The notes: generated by a model from the letters alone, not told the origin. A stretch of DNA of 64,000 bases from Lactifluus volemus (GCA_022376515.1 WTXI01000052.1:1-64000), one strand, 5' to 3'. Positions 23,826 through 36,074 are shown, numbered from the stretch's first letter. A program made the numbers and translations.

Positions 23826-24951
23826 GCGGGTGCAAATACCCCACAACAATCATGCTCAAATGACCCGGCTGATGCCGTTGCAAGTGCACTCGGCCCCGAA
23901 GAAGACACAGTTGGCATACAAGACTACGCCGTGCCGGCACTTGACCCTGAACCGTGGGTGGAGTCCCTGGGATAATAACTGTTGCTTAGGGGTCTTCCTG
24001 CTTCTCATCTCTAAGTAGGTCCCGACGAGTGGCAGCGTTCATGACGGATGGGTGTCCGTTCCGGACCGCAGCTCCGGTCTGTCTCAACGACGGCGCTTGT
24101 CGGGAGCAAGTCCGCTGTCCCTGGCAAGACCTTTGTAGAGTCCGAGGCAGACACCTCCTGGTCAGTGAGCAGCAGAGTTGCGCACTGCTGGGGCTACATA
24201 TAGGGCCTATGTCCATCCAATGAATATCCTTCCATGTGCGTTTTCTTCCAACTCTCGTTTCAGAGGAATTATTTGATTGATTTCTTTTTTTTTTGTTTCG
24301 GACTGGGGTTGTAGATATAAAATATACGCCATGCTTGACCTGGCCACGATGCGGCTACCCCACTCAAGCCTGCCCTCTCAAACATCCCCAGGTGGACAAG
24401 CTCCCAATGCCGATCCAGCAACTGGAGCAGCAATTATTCACCGCACCCAACGCGACCGCAGTTGTCCCACAGCCACAAATGAGCGTTCCTCGTGCGGCCA
24501 CGTACGCCGATATTCCGCCTCTACAGCAGCATCAGCAGCCGGTGCCCTCTGTGCTCGCACCTGCAAGGAAACGATCATCATCCCGCATGACCAGGCGTAT
24601 GCGAGCGCTGTACGCAATCACCGCCCCACGGCGCCCTCGGCTGAGATGTTCCGCCCGCCCCCGCCCACTCCCATTGTGCGCTTGCGCCACCCGTCCGGAG
24701 TCCCGCCCACGCCCCGCATGGCCGCAGCGCAAAGCCAGGTGGCTCTGCCTAGGGTTCCTAGGTTGGAGGGTTATGCGGGACGTGCGCGTCGCGTGAGTAT
24801 TGCAGCTCAAAGGTCAGATGGGGACTTTGCTGCAGGGACGGTGTCACGGTTGCAGGCAAAGGAATTTGTGAAGGGTCATATGAGGGGCAAGGTAATGTTA
24901 CTTCATTGTCGGATGGCTGACACATGACTTATTTAGAGCCTAAATGTCTAA
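23826..24951 (+). pseudogene. CCCH gene remnant, 5'-truncated, frameshifted
   Basis: Homologous to the complete CCCH gene from about 13855 onward. Sequence before 23826 belongs to the NLR upstream module, so the duplication edge lies in the middle of the CCCH gene. The third finger region, the fifth finger (CLTWPRCGYPTQACPL) and the last exon (ending KSLNV, TAA 24949-24951) are still visible. A one-base loss in the segment following PVPSVLAPA shifts the frame at about 24563. No start codon context remains. Confidence 0.8.
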
Positions 24952-25403
24952 TTTATCCTGAAAATAGCGTTGGATCATCTGGGTAAATTCTTTGGAGTTA
25001 TCGTAGCAAAGACCCACTATGGCTACCCTTTCGTTTATATCACGCTGTGGTTTAGATATAATTCGAGTCTTCGTTCTCAATCTCTCTAAACGTGCGACAA
25101 CTTAAAGCTGGCTTCACATAGGGTCGACTGGTCCCAGATGCATCCGTTGCGGAGATCCACTTACCTTTGCCGATTGCTCACGCCAGCAAGGTCAACGAGA
25201 GGCGCGAGGACTTTCGGATAAGTGAAGTAAAAGATCTCACTCCATCTCCATCTTGATATTTGTGGGAATCCAGAGAACGCCTGGTACTAGTAAAGAGATT
25301 AGAGTTCGACGTTTCTCCTTTTTCAGAACCAGATCTACAAAATATATTCTGATAGCTGTCTTTGATTCCGCATCGCACCTGCGACCATGCGTTCGGTTAT
25401 ACC
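24952..25403. repeat. Spacer between CCCH remnant and NLR B
   Basis: Counterpart of 15068-15489, with the same blocks in the same order. No coding signal. Confidence 0.6.
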
Positions 25404-28400
25404 CTACGCCCCCTCCTCACCAGCGCGCTTTGATAGTAATTGCGCAAGTTCGTCGTCAGACCGCCCCAAAGCGACTTGCAAAGGCGTCTGGCCCTTCTCG
25501 TTTTGGAGATCCAGATCCGCCCCGTGCTCGAGTAGAACCTCGGCAACCTGGAAATGTCCATATTTTGCTGCTAAATGCAACGGGGTGAGTAGAGCCTCAT
25601 CCTGTGCGTTCACATCAGCACCACGGTCAAGCAACAGCCGCACAACCTCCGCGTATCCATTAGCCGACGCAGTGTGTAAAGAGGTCATGTTCTGCCGAGT
25701 CCGAAGATCCACGCTTGCACCACGCTCAATGAGCATCCGCGCAATCGCAAGATGTCCACGATGCGATGCAATGTACAATAAAGGGGTGCGACCTACGGCC
25801 TTTTCGTTGTCATTCGCGCCGTGATCGAATAATAATTGTGCAATGTCGCAATGCCCGTATAACGACGCCGTCTGGAGAGGACTCCAATCAACCCCATCCC
25901 GGGGATTCAAGTCAGCGCCATGCTCCAATAGCAGCCTGGCAGCCACCACGTCTCCGTTCTCCGACGCGATTACCAATGAAGTCTCACGTTCTTCGGTCAC
26001 CAAGTTTGGATCTGCGCCGTGGTCGAGTAGCGCTCTTATGACCCTGGCATGCTGAGATCTCGATGCCAGGTGTAATGGAGTACGTCCTCCTCTGCCCCGA
26101 GCATTCAAATCAGCACCGTGCTCCATCAGGAAAATCGCAACATCCAGATGACCTCTGGCCGACGCAGCGTGAAGTGGAGTCCCGTGCCATCCGCCACTAG
26201 CGTGGATATCTTCTGGGCTTGTACCGATTAGACGTTCTATTGTATCACGGAAACCGCAAAGCGCAGCATAATACAGTGGAAGTGCATCGGGTTTCTTCGG
26301 GGAAATTGCCAGTGGGAGCAGATCTGATAACCAGGGTAGATCGATATTGTATCCACAGACCCAGCACGCAAAATGTGGTTTGTCCTTGTCGAAGAGGTAG
26401 TCCATCTCATCTTGGATGAGCGATGATACACCCTCAAACTGTGCATGATTGATCCAATACTGCGCTGCATATCTAGCCAGGGGGAAATTCTTGATGCGAT
26501 CTTCGTCCATTGTGTCATCTATTTGAAGTAGAATGCAAAGGCAAGCCCGTGCGAGGAATGTATGTGCGGACAGTAGAGGAATGTGATAGTGAGAAACAAG
26601 ACTCGAGTTCGCCAGCCGACTTGATGTCAGATACTCCTTCACAGTGAAGTGCGAGAACTGCACAATTTTCGAATCGTCGTCCTCGACAATGGTGACTAAA
26701 GTAGAGCACGCCGACATCACAGCTTCCTCTGCATCCTCGGGACGCCAATTCGCATCAAATCCGGGCATCGCTTCTGCATCCAGCTCAATCGCAAAGACCT
26801 CGACGAGCTCCTTCACGCGAAGTGGGCGAACGGATACTGTGAGGCATTGGAATAGACGATATGTGTATCCCCGCATCTCCTCATCGATGTCTTGCAAAGT
26901 CCGGTCATATGTCTCGTCCAGAGTCTTTGGCAACTCATTCAACGCCCGTCTGATGCTCTGCGGAAAGCACCGACTCAATCTCTCGATTTGGCAGTGGACC
27001 CACCGAAACCTATCTCATCGCGTGAGCACGCACTATAACCAACTCGATCACAACTTACATCCCACCAGATTTCAGTGTGAGTGTGTCAATCACCAATATC
27101 TTATCCTCTTCTCTCCAGCCTCGCATCTTCAGGTCCGAGCGAACTACAGAGTGGATGTAGTCGATAATATCCTGGTGTTGTCCAGACTCATTGTGGAGAG
27201 AGATGTTATGGACTGCTAGGGGTTCGAGAACGGCCCGGATATCTATCTCTGGTCGGCTGGTGATGCAGATATGTAGACATGGATGTCGGATGTTGACAAG
27301 CTCCTGGACAATATCAAGGGCTTGTTTGCGTTGTGTAGGGAACCCAGACGAATTTGGGCATTCATCCAGTGCATCTATAATCAGGAAAAGTGGGCCTTGC
27401 TCTGGAAGTTCGATCATCTTCTTCAAGCATTGTAAGAGCACATCGTCACCAGGCTGTCGAGATCCATGATCGTATTTTGAGTAGAGACCAGCAAGAATTT
27501 GACAGAAGAGATTAGATTGAGCACAGATTTGAACAAGAAGCGATGTCAACAAGCTCCGGGTGTCCCGCTTAGACGTGTCACGAAAGTCGAAATAAAAATA
27601 CCCGAAGGTGGCCAACCCAGCATCGCGCAAGTCTTGAACCTCCTGAATGATCGTTGAGCTTCTCATGGGAGTGAGTGCATCATTCAGGCAGCCGTGACAG
27701 ACTGATCACGTACCACAGCACACTCTTTCCAGCACCGGCTACAACACAGAAGACTATCAGACGCAGCAAGACTCACAATTGGGAGGGATACTTACGGTTC
27801 CCATGTATCCATAGAAGTGAACCGGTATCTTTCCATTCTTTGAAGGTGTCTCCTTGAATAAACCACAACGCAGTACCATCATGATGTGCCTTGTAAGAAA
27901 TATTGTGGTTGGTGGACGGGTCCGGAGGAGATAGCCAACGTCGAAATCTTTCTTGTAATTGGTCACCTATTGTAGCTACGTCAGAATGAACGTCCAAATG
28001 GAGGGAGTATGAGACACAAACGGTTCGCCTTGTTGATTTGCTCTGCCGCGGATTGCATGAGAACTTGGGCCCACAGGTTAAAATGTTTCATTCTGAAGTA
28101 TGAGGTGGACACACCTAAAGCTTGCCGAATGCCTTCCGTAGATGCTTTTCCATCTACTCGGATAAGGAATCAGTACCATACACAAAGTCATAGGATTCGG
28201 GTATGAGCCGCACCTTCCATCACCACTGTCATATTATTCACGAGGCCACAGATAATCTCCAAAGTCTGCACTGCGGTTGCCCGAGACTCCTCTTGCGTGA
28301 GTCTATCGATCCTTCTTAACACCGCCTGGACATCATTGTCGCCAAGTAGCTTCTTTGCAAATTTCTCTGTGGCAAGTTAGGCCAACGAAGTTCTAAGAAA

Positions 28401-29065
28401 GGGTGAACGTACTGAGCCGTCCCTCGTTCATCCACTTTGTCGCGAGGGAGAGTACCGACAGGAACTCGGTCAAAATTTTGACTAGTATTTCGGTCATCGC
28501 CGGAGTGGGTTCGATCTCAGGTCGAGTATAACTCGCGAGGCGCATGAGGAAGTTTTCGAGGCATTCAAAGACATCGATGAGCGTATCGTGGCCATCCTTG
28601 ACGCCTTTGGCAGCCTAATGGACCCAGATGTCATGAATAGGTAATTAGATATGACAAAGAAAACACGCACGGCGAGAAGGACGCTGATACCAGAAAAGAC
28701 TATTTGTGCGGGCGGGAATGCCTACAATAACGGTCAAGATACAGCAACAGTGGACAGACAAGCGTGGTTTGACTTACTAGGCTAGCACCTGCGCTGAGGA
28801 CCGGATTGGTTGATAAGCTATACAAGCCATCCACGATCTGGTTCAGATATTTCATCAATTTGGAGTCGTCATTCTTGTCCAGCTTCTCTGCGTGCTTCTT
28901 CAAAACGTTCAAGATATCATCGGGGGACTTGCAACGTTGGATTTCGGTAGATAGCGGATCATACTGAAGGTCTTTCCCTGTCTGCTTCGAGTAATTTGCC
29001 AAAGCGGCACTGAGAATGGGTTGCAAGTTGGGAGAAGGGACAGCAGCGCCGTTGGCCGAAGACAT
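25404..29065 (-). CDS. NLR B: Goodbye-NACHT-ankyrin STAND receptor, intact
   Basis: Ten exons: 29065-28778, 28721-28671, 28614-28413, 28366-28214, 28153-28115, 28063-28022, 27966-27796, 27738-27714, 27658-27059, 27009-25404. The sum is 3177 nt, giving 1058 aa. Exons 1-9 have exactly the same lengths as in A. Walker A is GNPGAGKS (314-321), Walker B IIDALDECP and TSRPE are intact, and the ankyrin part runs from about 768 to 1057. It is the closest relative of A. NACHT differs from A at few positions, while the ankyrin part differs at many, for example the tips of repeats 3, 5, 6 and 7. CACGTG lies 110 bp upstream of the ATG. Likely an active receptor gene. Confidence 0.9.
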
Positions 29066-30300
29066 GGTGGGTATATGGGAGGAACACGTGTATGTGGGCG
29101 CAACCCTTGTCCATCTTGCTTGCCTTCAGCGAGTGTCACACGGTAAGCGCTGATCTGTGTTGAGAGAGTCCCGTCACGTGCATTTCGTGGAAGATCGACA
29201 TCAGACGCGCTAATACCCAAATGGAATCGAGTTATGGAGTGTGCAATCAGCCCGCGGAGGAACCGCATTCGTGTAGTAAAATTTGAATAGAGAAGTTTCT
29301 ACACACTATACCGTACTAATATATCGTCCTGCGTAATTTGTAGCCCTCATTGCCCTGACTGCTTCCAAGTCCCTGAGGGAGAAGAATGATTCTGCGCCAT
29401 ACCTATACCTCCTGTGCTATATATTGTGGGTGACAACTCGTCTAATCTGTCCGTCCGAAAACTGAGGAAAGGCGGAAGAGCGCCACACCACGATTGAGAC
29501 TCGTGGCAGCGATATCCGTCGCACTTTTGTTGTGGGCTCCCACTATCAATGACGATGCGGCATGAGAATGACCTGAAGCGCAGCGGCGCGCACACGGCAG
29601 GGAAGGGGGAAAAGGACCGCTGTTCAAGTTGTCGCAGCATGGGAAAACACCGCAAAGTCGTCGTCGGCGTCATGATCGTAGGTGCGGCGAAAACGGTCAA
29701 CATGGTCGTGTTCGTAATCGCTATGTGGTCGTGACCATCGTATACGTGATGGTTGGTGCTTTCTGCGAACGTGGTTGGTGTAATTGCGACCGCTGTGACG
29801 ATGCTCGTTGTGTGGATGTAGCGGTCGTGATCATGTGGTTGCGACTCGGAGGTGATGGCCATAACAGAGGTAGCCGTAATGGAGTTGTTCCTGTGTTTAT
29901 GGTTGGGGTGCGTGAGCGTGATGGTGGTGACGTTGTTCGATTTGGAGTCGCGGCCGTGAGGGTATGGGTGCTGCCTCCGCGCCATAGCTGTCGTCGTCGC
30001 CATCACCAACCCAGTCATTACCGCCGGTGGCTTGGCAATATACATAGAGGTGAAGAGGCAGGAAGGCGGCGCATGGAGCTTTGGACGAAAAGCATCAACC
30101 ACTGGGGAAAAAAGAAAGGGCCAAAAAAATCGACTTATATCGTTTCTGTGATGTGGCATCGTTGTCACCCAATTTGTTGTATCCATCGTTTATAAACCGT
30201 GAAACTGTGGGCTGTGTTGGTCGGAACTTATAGGCGTAGAGAAACGGCATTGAGCATTGAGTCGAAATTTCGAGGCTATTGTGGTAACGACCACGTGTCC
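29066..30300. repeat. Upstream module of NLR B with His-rich remnant (-)
   Basis: Holds CACGTG at 29175-29180 and, from about 29330, the same module as 22815-23780. A 279-codon minus-strand ORF (29347-30186) is His/Thr-rich and reads across several frames that are coding-like in the other copies. It is therefore probably a chance frame through a decayed low-complexity gene. The TTTATAAACCGTGAAACTGTG block is at about 30188. Confidence 0.45.
29175..29180. promoter_or_regulatory. Conserved CACGTG upstream of NLR B
   Basis: Same context (TCACGTGCATTTCGTG) as the other copies; 110 bp before the ATG. Confidence 0.4.
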
Positions 30301-30319
30301 TCAGTTACGTCGAAGGTCA

Positions 30320-30815
30320 GGCCGGTCAGGGTCCGTGCCGGATCACAGCTCCGGTCAATTGATTCCCAGCTCAACGACGCTTGTTTGGGAACAAGTTCGC
30401 TGCCCCGGGCAAGACCTTCGTAGAGACTGAGGCAGACGCCTCCCGCTCAGTGAGAAGCAGGAGTGCGTACTGCTAGGGTTACAAATGGGGCTTATGACCA
30501 CACACGGACAAGGGTTGCAGATCCGTCAACCCAACGGATATCCTTCGATGTAGCCCGTGCGTTTTCTTCCCACTGTCGTTTTAGAGGAATTTATTCATTT
30601 TTTTGTTGCTGACCGGGATCGTAGATAAAACCTGGCCATGCGGCTGCCTTGCTCAAGCCTGTCCTCTCAAACATCCCCAGTGGACAAGCTCCCAATGCCG
30701 ATCCAGCAACAATTATTCACCGCACCCAACGTGACCGCAGTTGTTTTATAGCCCCAGACGAGCGTTCCTCGTGCGGAAGCGTATGCAGATCATCTGCCTC
30801 TGCAGAATTCGGTCA
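30320..30815 (+). pseudogene. CCCH gene remnant, heavily eroded
   Basis: Matches the CCCH gene from the GTGCCGGA...CAGCTCCGGTC block (counterpart 14115) to the CTCGTGCGGAAGCGTATGCAGAT block. It has many small losses and stops, for example TAG within the fourth finger region. At about 30815 it is joined abruptly to a LINE fragment; the rest of the CCCH gene is missing. Confidence 0.7.
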
Positions 30816-30977
30816 CAGTAGCGCCGAGATGTCATGTGCGAGCCGTTTAGCAATTATTTTCTCTAGAAGCTTGCCCAGGCACTCCAGGAGCGCGATGGGG
30901 CGATAGCACTTTGGAAGGCTATAATCGTCTTTGCCGGGTTTGGGGACTACAGCGATGGTGGCAGATTTCCACGCCGG
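30816..30977 (-). mobile_element. LINE reverse transcriptase fragment
   Basis: On the minus strand this reads AWKSATIAVVPKPGKDDY followed by LPKCYRPIALLECLGKLLEK and ends in AHDISALL. That is the same RT segment as residues about 262-313 of the element at 19199-22581, at clear but incomplete identity. It is therefore an independent, older element of the same family. No ends or tail seen. Confidence 0.85.
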
Positions 30978-31330
30978 ATCTGTCGGCTACTACTGTATAA
31001 CTTTGACGGCTCGTCTTTGCTCATTGTATGTGGGTGTATGCGGAAAGGTAAGTGTTGTGTCGGTATAAACCTATAATGTGAGTTCATACTGATTAGAATA
31101 CAACTCCAGGGTCCATGACCTAGAGTTGATATTAGGGGTCTGAAGTGAGGACGAGGCGATAAGGAGGGGCGCGTAAAGGAAAAGAGCGAAAGGAATAAGA
31201 TCAATTCCCTTGCCGTAGTCCGCTCGAAACATTTATCCAGTACATCTGTAACTAACGTAGATCACTAATTACGATGTGAATCAATTATAATAAGGCGATT
31301 TAAGACAATGACGAAACCGGAGTCCTTCAC
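30978..31330. other. Intergenic, nothing recognised
   Basis: No coding signal or shared repeat seen. Confidence 0.3.
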
Positions 31331-31600
31331 TCTGTTGCACCCCAAGACGGCTGCTCGATCCGCGTCCGAGGTGCGTCACCTGCGCGAAACCTAATTAACT
31401 ATGTAAAAAATATGTCCTTGATGCGAATCATGAAATAGTATCATAGTTGACGGCTGTGGGCGATCGCCCCCAACGGGGAGCGTCCGTTATCCACGGTGGG
31501 TAGCCCTCGGAGTGTCTATGACTCAGACGATGGCTTTCCTGTCGTCGGGCTCCTGCTCCCTCCGCGCTCGATACTATCCGCCTTCGGCCTCCAGGATCTC
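31330..31600. repeat. Dispersed repeat, copy 1 (also at 37570-37860)
   Basis: Shares CCAAGACGGC.GCTCGATC, TAACTATG, GTATC.TA.TGG.C.GCTGTGGGCG and CGCCCCCAACG.GGAGC in order with 37570-37760. It replaces the 3' end of NLR C. The nature of the repeat is unknown; it could be a piece of a transposable element. Confidence 0.5.
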
Positions 31601-34600
31601 TTCCCATTCCGCGAAAGTTCCCCAGCATTGCAAAGGCGTCTGGCCGTTCTCGTTTTGGAGATCCAGACCCGCCCCGTTCTCGCGTAGAACCTCGACGACC
31701 CGGAGATCTCCACATTTTGCCGCGAAATGCAACGGGGTGAAGCGATGGACATCCTGTGCGTTCACATCAGCGCCACTGTCAAGCAGCAGCTGCACAACCT
31801 CCACATATCCCCTTTCCGACGCCATGTGCAAGGGGGTCCTGCTCTCCGTAGTCCGAGGATCGACACTTGCACCACGCTCAATGAGCTTCCGTGCAATCGC
31901 AAGTTGTCCATTTCGCGATGCAAGGTGTAATGGTCAGCCATTCTCGTCCTGTTCGTCGGCCTTCGCGCCGTGATCGAGTAATAACTCCACAATCTTGCAA
32001 TGTCCGAGTGCCGCTGCCTTCTCAAGAGGACTCCAATGTCTGTCGCGGAGATTCAAGTCAGCTCCATGCTTCAATAGGAGTCTTGCGGCCTCCGTGTTTC
32101 CGTTCTCCGACGCGACTAACAATGAAGTCTTATTTTGTACAGTCACCGAGTTTGGTTTTGCGCCGAGGTCAAGTAGCACTGTCATAACCTCGACATTCTG
32201 AGATCTCGATGCCAGATGTAATGGAGTATCTCCTCCGGCGTCCCAGGCATTCAAATCAGCGCCTTTCTCCAGCAGGAAAAGCGCAACTTCCAGATGACCT
32301 CTGGCCAACGCAGCGTGCAGTGGAGTCACGTGCCTTCCGCCGCTAGCGTTGACATCTTCTGAGCTTGTCTCGATGAGACGTTCTATTGTATTTCGGAAAC
32401 CGCAAAGCGCGGCATAATACAATGGGGGTGCATTTGGTTGCGGTGGGGAACGGGAACAAGGAAATGACCACCAGGGTAAATCGATGTCGTGTACCCAGAC
32501 CCAGCATGTGAAATGTGGTTTGTCCTTGTCAAAGAGGTAGTCTATCTCATCTTGGATAAGTGATGATACACTCTCGAAATTCGCATGGTCTATCCAGTAC
32601 TGTGCTGCATATTTAGCCAGGGGGAAGTCGTCGATGTGATCCTTGTCTTTGGTGTTATCGAGTTGCCGGAGTATGCAAAGGCAAGATCGTGCGAGAAACG
32701 CATGTGCGGGCAGTAGGGGAATGTGGTAGTGCGAAAAAATATTTGAGTTCGCCAGCCGACTTGATGTCAGGTACTCCTTCACAGTGAAGTGGGAGAACTG
32801 CACGACTTTTGAACCGTTGTCCTCGACAATGGTGACCAGAGTAGAGCACACAGACATCACAGCTTCCTCTGCATCCTCGGGACGCCAATCTGCATCGAAT
32901 CCGGGCATAGTTTCCGCGTCCAGCTCAATCGCGAAGATCTCAGCAAGTTCATCCACGTGAAGTGGGCGAACCGATACTGTGAGGCATTGGAATAGACGAT
33001 ATGTGTATCCCTGCTTCTCCTCATCGATGTCTTGCAAAGTCCGGTCATACGTTGCGTCGAGAGTCTTTGGCAACTCATTCAACGCCGATTTGATGCTCTG
33101 AGGACGGTACCGACGTAACGTTTCGATTTGGCAGTAAACCCATCGAAACCTGTCATTGTGTGAGCACGCACAATAAAATAAAAACCCCGATTACAGCTTA
33201 CATTCCGCCAGCTTTGAGTGTGAGTGTATCAATTACCAATACCTTATCCTCTTCTCGCCATTTTCGCATATTTCGGTCCGTGCGAACCACAGAGTGGATG
33301 AAATCGATAATATCCTGGTTTTGTCCAGATTCGTTGTGGAGAGAGATGTTCCAGACTGCTAGGGGTTCGAGAACGGCTCTGATGTCTATCTCAGGACGGC
33401 TGGTGACACAGATGTGTAGACATGGAAGTGACATATTGACGAGCTCCTGCACAATATCAAGGACTTGCTCGCGTCGTGTAGGAAACCCTGACGAATTTGG
33501 GCATTCATCTAGTGCGTCTACAATCAGGTAAAGTGGGCCTTGCTCTGGAAGTTCGAGCACATCCTTCAAGCATTGCAAAAGTACATCGTCACTAGGCTGT
33601 AGAGAGCCATGACAGTATTTCGAGTAGAGAGCAGAGAGAACTTCACAGGCGGGATCAGATTGAGCACATAATTGAACAAGAAGGGATGACAGGAACTTGA
33701 AGCTGTGGGTGTGCGAGTCCCGCTTAGACGCGTAACGAAAGTCGAAATAAAAATAAGCGAAGGTGGCCAACCCAGCGTCGTGCAAGTCCTGAACCTTCCG
33801 AATGATCGTTGAGCTTCTCATAGAAGTGAGTACGTCATTTAGGCAACCGTGACAATACCAGCACGCACCACAGCACACTCTTTCCACAACCGGCTACAAT
33901 ACAGGACACTATCAGACGCAGCAAGACTCACAATTGGGATAGATACTTACGGTTCCCATGTATCCACAAAAGTGAGCCAGCCTCTTTCCATTCTTTGAAG
34001 GTGTTTCCTTGAATAAACCACAACGCAGTACCGTCATGATGTGCCTTGCAAGCAATATTGTGGTTGCTGGATGGATCCGGAGGAGATAGCCAACTTCGAA
34101 ATTTTCCTTGTGATTGGTCACCTATGGTAGCTACTTCAGAATCAACGTCCAAAGGAAGGCAATATGAGGACACAAACGGTTCATCTTGTTGATCTGTTCT
34201 GCTGCACGTTGCATGACGACTTGTGGTCACAGTTTGAAATGTTCGTATTTGAATATCAGTTGAACGTACCTAGAGCATGCCGAATGCCTTCTGTAGATGC
34301 CTTTCCATCTAGTCGGAGAAAGGTGAAGCACATATGGTCACAGAGTTAGGGAATGAGCCGCACCTTCCATCACTACCGCCATATTATTCACGAGACCATG
34401 GATGATCTCGAAAGTCTGCGCTGCGGTTGCCCTAGACTCCTCTTGCGTGAGTCTATCGATCCTTCTTAACACCACCTGGACGTCATTGTCGCCAAGTAGC
34501 TTCTTTGCAAATTTCTCTGTGGAACGTTGGGCCAGAGAAGTTGTTGAAAAGGAAGAACGTACTGAGCCGTCCGTCCTTTATCCACTTTGTCGCGAGGGAA

Positions 34601-35214
34601 AGTACCAAAAGGCACTCGGTCAAAATCTTGACTAGAATTTCAGTCATCGCCGGAGTGGGTTCGACCTCGGGTCGAGTATAACTCGTGAGGCGCCCGAGAA
34701 AGTTTTCGAGGCACTCAAAAATATCGACGAGAGTATCGTGGCCATCCTTGACTCCCTTAGCAGCCTAAAGGACCCAGATGTCATAAATGGATAAATAGAC
34801 ATAGCAGGGTAAATACGCACGGCGAGAAGGACGCTGATACCAGAAAAGACTAAATGTGCGGGCGGGAACACCTGCAACAACCGTCAAGATAGGCAATAAT
34901 GAACAGACAAACCTACTTTGACTTACTAGACTAGCACCTGCGCCAAGGACCATATTGGTAGATAAGCTATACAAGCCATCCACGATGTGGTTCAGATATT
35001 CCATCAATTTGGAATCGTCATTCTTGTCCAGCTTCTCTGCGTGCTTCTTTAAAAGGTTCAAGATATCATCGGGGGACTTGCAACGTTGGATTTCGGTAGA
35101 TAGTGGATCACAGTGAAGGTCTTTCCCTGTCTGCCTCGAGTAGTTGGCCAAGGCGGCACTGAGAATGGGTTGCAAGTTGGGAGAAGGGACAGCCGAATAT
35201 TTACCCGAAGACAT
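31574..35214 (-). pseudogene. NLR C: Goodbye-NACHT-ankyrin gene with in-frame stop and replaced 3' end
   Basis: Exons 1-9 are as in the intact copies: 35214-34927, 34871-34821, 34764-34563, 34516-34364, 34308-34270, 34219-34178, 34121-33951, 33893-33869, 33813-33202. Exon 9 has a 12-nt in-frame insertion (HTHSFKF region). Exon 10 starts at 33149. A TGA at 31934-31936 (Trp/Leu position in ankyrin repeat 6, after DEQDENG) ends the frame at 932 aa. The same frame then continues through repeats 7-8 to about 31620. There the homology stops and a foreign tail (CWGTFAEWEEILEAEGG) leads to a stop at 31574. Walker A GNPGCGKS, Walker B (here LIVDALDECPN) and TSRPE are intact. A shortened 932-aa receptor with fewer repeats cannot be excluded. 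Confidence 0.8.
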
Positions 35215-35649
35215 GGGTGTACGGGAGGGACGTATGTATTAGGGCGTAGCCGCGGCTTTTGTTCATCTTGCATATCTTCAGCAGGTGTCACACCGTAAGC
35301 GCTAACATGTGCACTGCAACGGGACTGATCGTGAGAACCCATGACGTGCGTTTTGTGCAAGAAATTCCAAGGATGTCGACATCAACTTGCTTGTACCACT
35401 GACAGGGGCAACCATATGGAGCATAGCGACGTAGGTAAACCTTCCCATTTTGAAATGTCGACGATCAACAACGGTCTACACCCACGTGGAACGACAAATT
35501 TCATCACAACATCTGGTGATCCTGTTGTCTACTACTCGACTTTGGAAGGCCTAGAAGATTGTGTGGTATGAGTAGAACCGCTAACTATTCGCGTGCTTGT
35601 AATGATCTCAACTTGATCAACCTAATTTACGTAAACGACGAGATACGAT
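35215..35649. other. Upstream region of NLR C
   Basis: The first 150 bp resemble the upstream regions of other copies. The hexamer is degenerate here (TGACGTGCG near 35341). The His-rich module is missing; the rest is not recognised. Confidence 0.4.
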
Positions 35650-36074
35650 CACCCCGCGCCCACGCCCCGCAGTCACATGGCCGCGGCGCAAGGCCAGGGC
35701 AGTGTTCCTAGGTTTCCTAGGTTGGAAGGTTATGCGGGTGTGTGCGTAGCGTGAGTATTGCTGTTGGAATGGGGATTACAGTAGGGGCGGGATGACAGGC
35801 GTGGGAAGCGTAGCGGACATTGTACCTTACAGTTGCCAGACGCTGAGATAAGCACAGAGAATGCGACTTCATCAGCTTCATCCCCAACCACTACAGTACC
35901 TCTTGGGGCAATGCCCGCCCCTCCAAAGGCCGGATGCGGACTTTGCTGCAGGGACGACGTCACGGTTGCAGGAAAATGAGTTTGTGAGGGTCAAGGTAAT
36001 GTTATTTCATTGTCGGATGGGCACTCCCATCCTCAAGTTGCTGACGTATGCTATTTTAGAGCCTAAATCCCTGA
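35650..36074 (+). pseudogene. CCCH gene remnant split by a ~160-bp insertion
   Basis: 35655-35760 matches the last-exon segment from CGCCCACGCCCCGC to the TATGCGGG block. 35925-36000 continues with AAGGCCGGATGCGGACTTTGCTGCAGGG. The last intron (GTAATG...TTTTAG) and the terminal AGCCTAAATCCCTGA (stop 36072-36074) follow. The intervening 35761-35924 is foreign and unrecognised. Confidence 0.75.

Noticed and set aside
29347..30186. 279-codon minus-strand His/Thr-rich ORF as a gene
   Set aside because: The frame is not kept in the three sister modules; blocks that look coding in other copies fall in different frames here.
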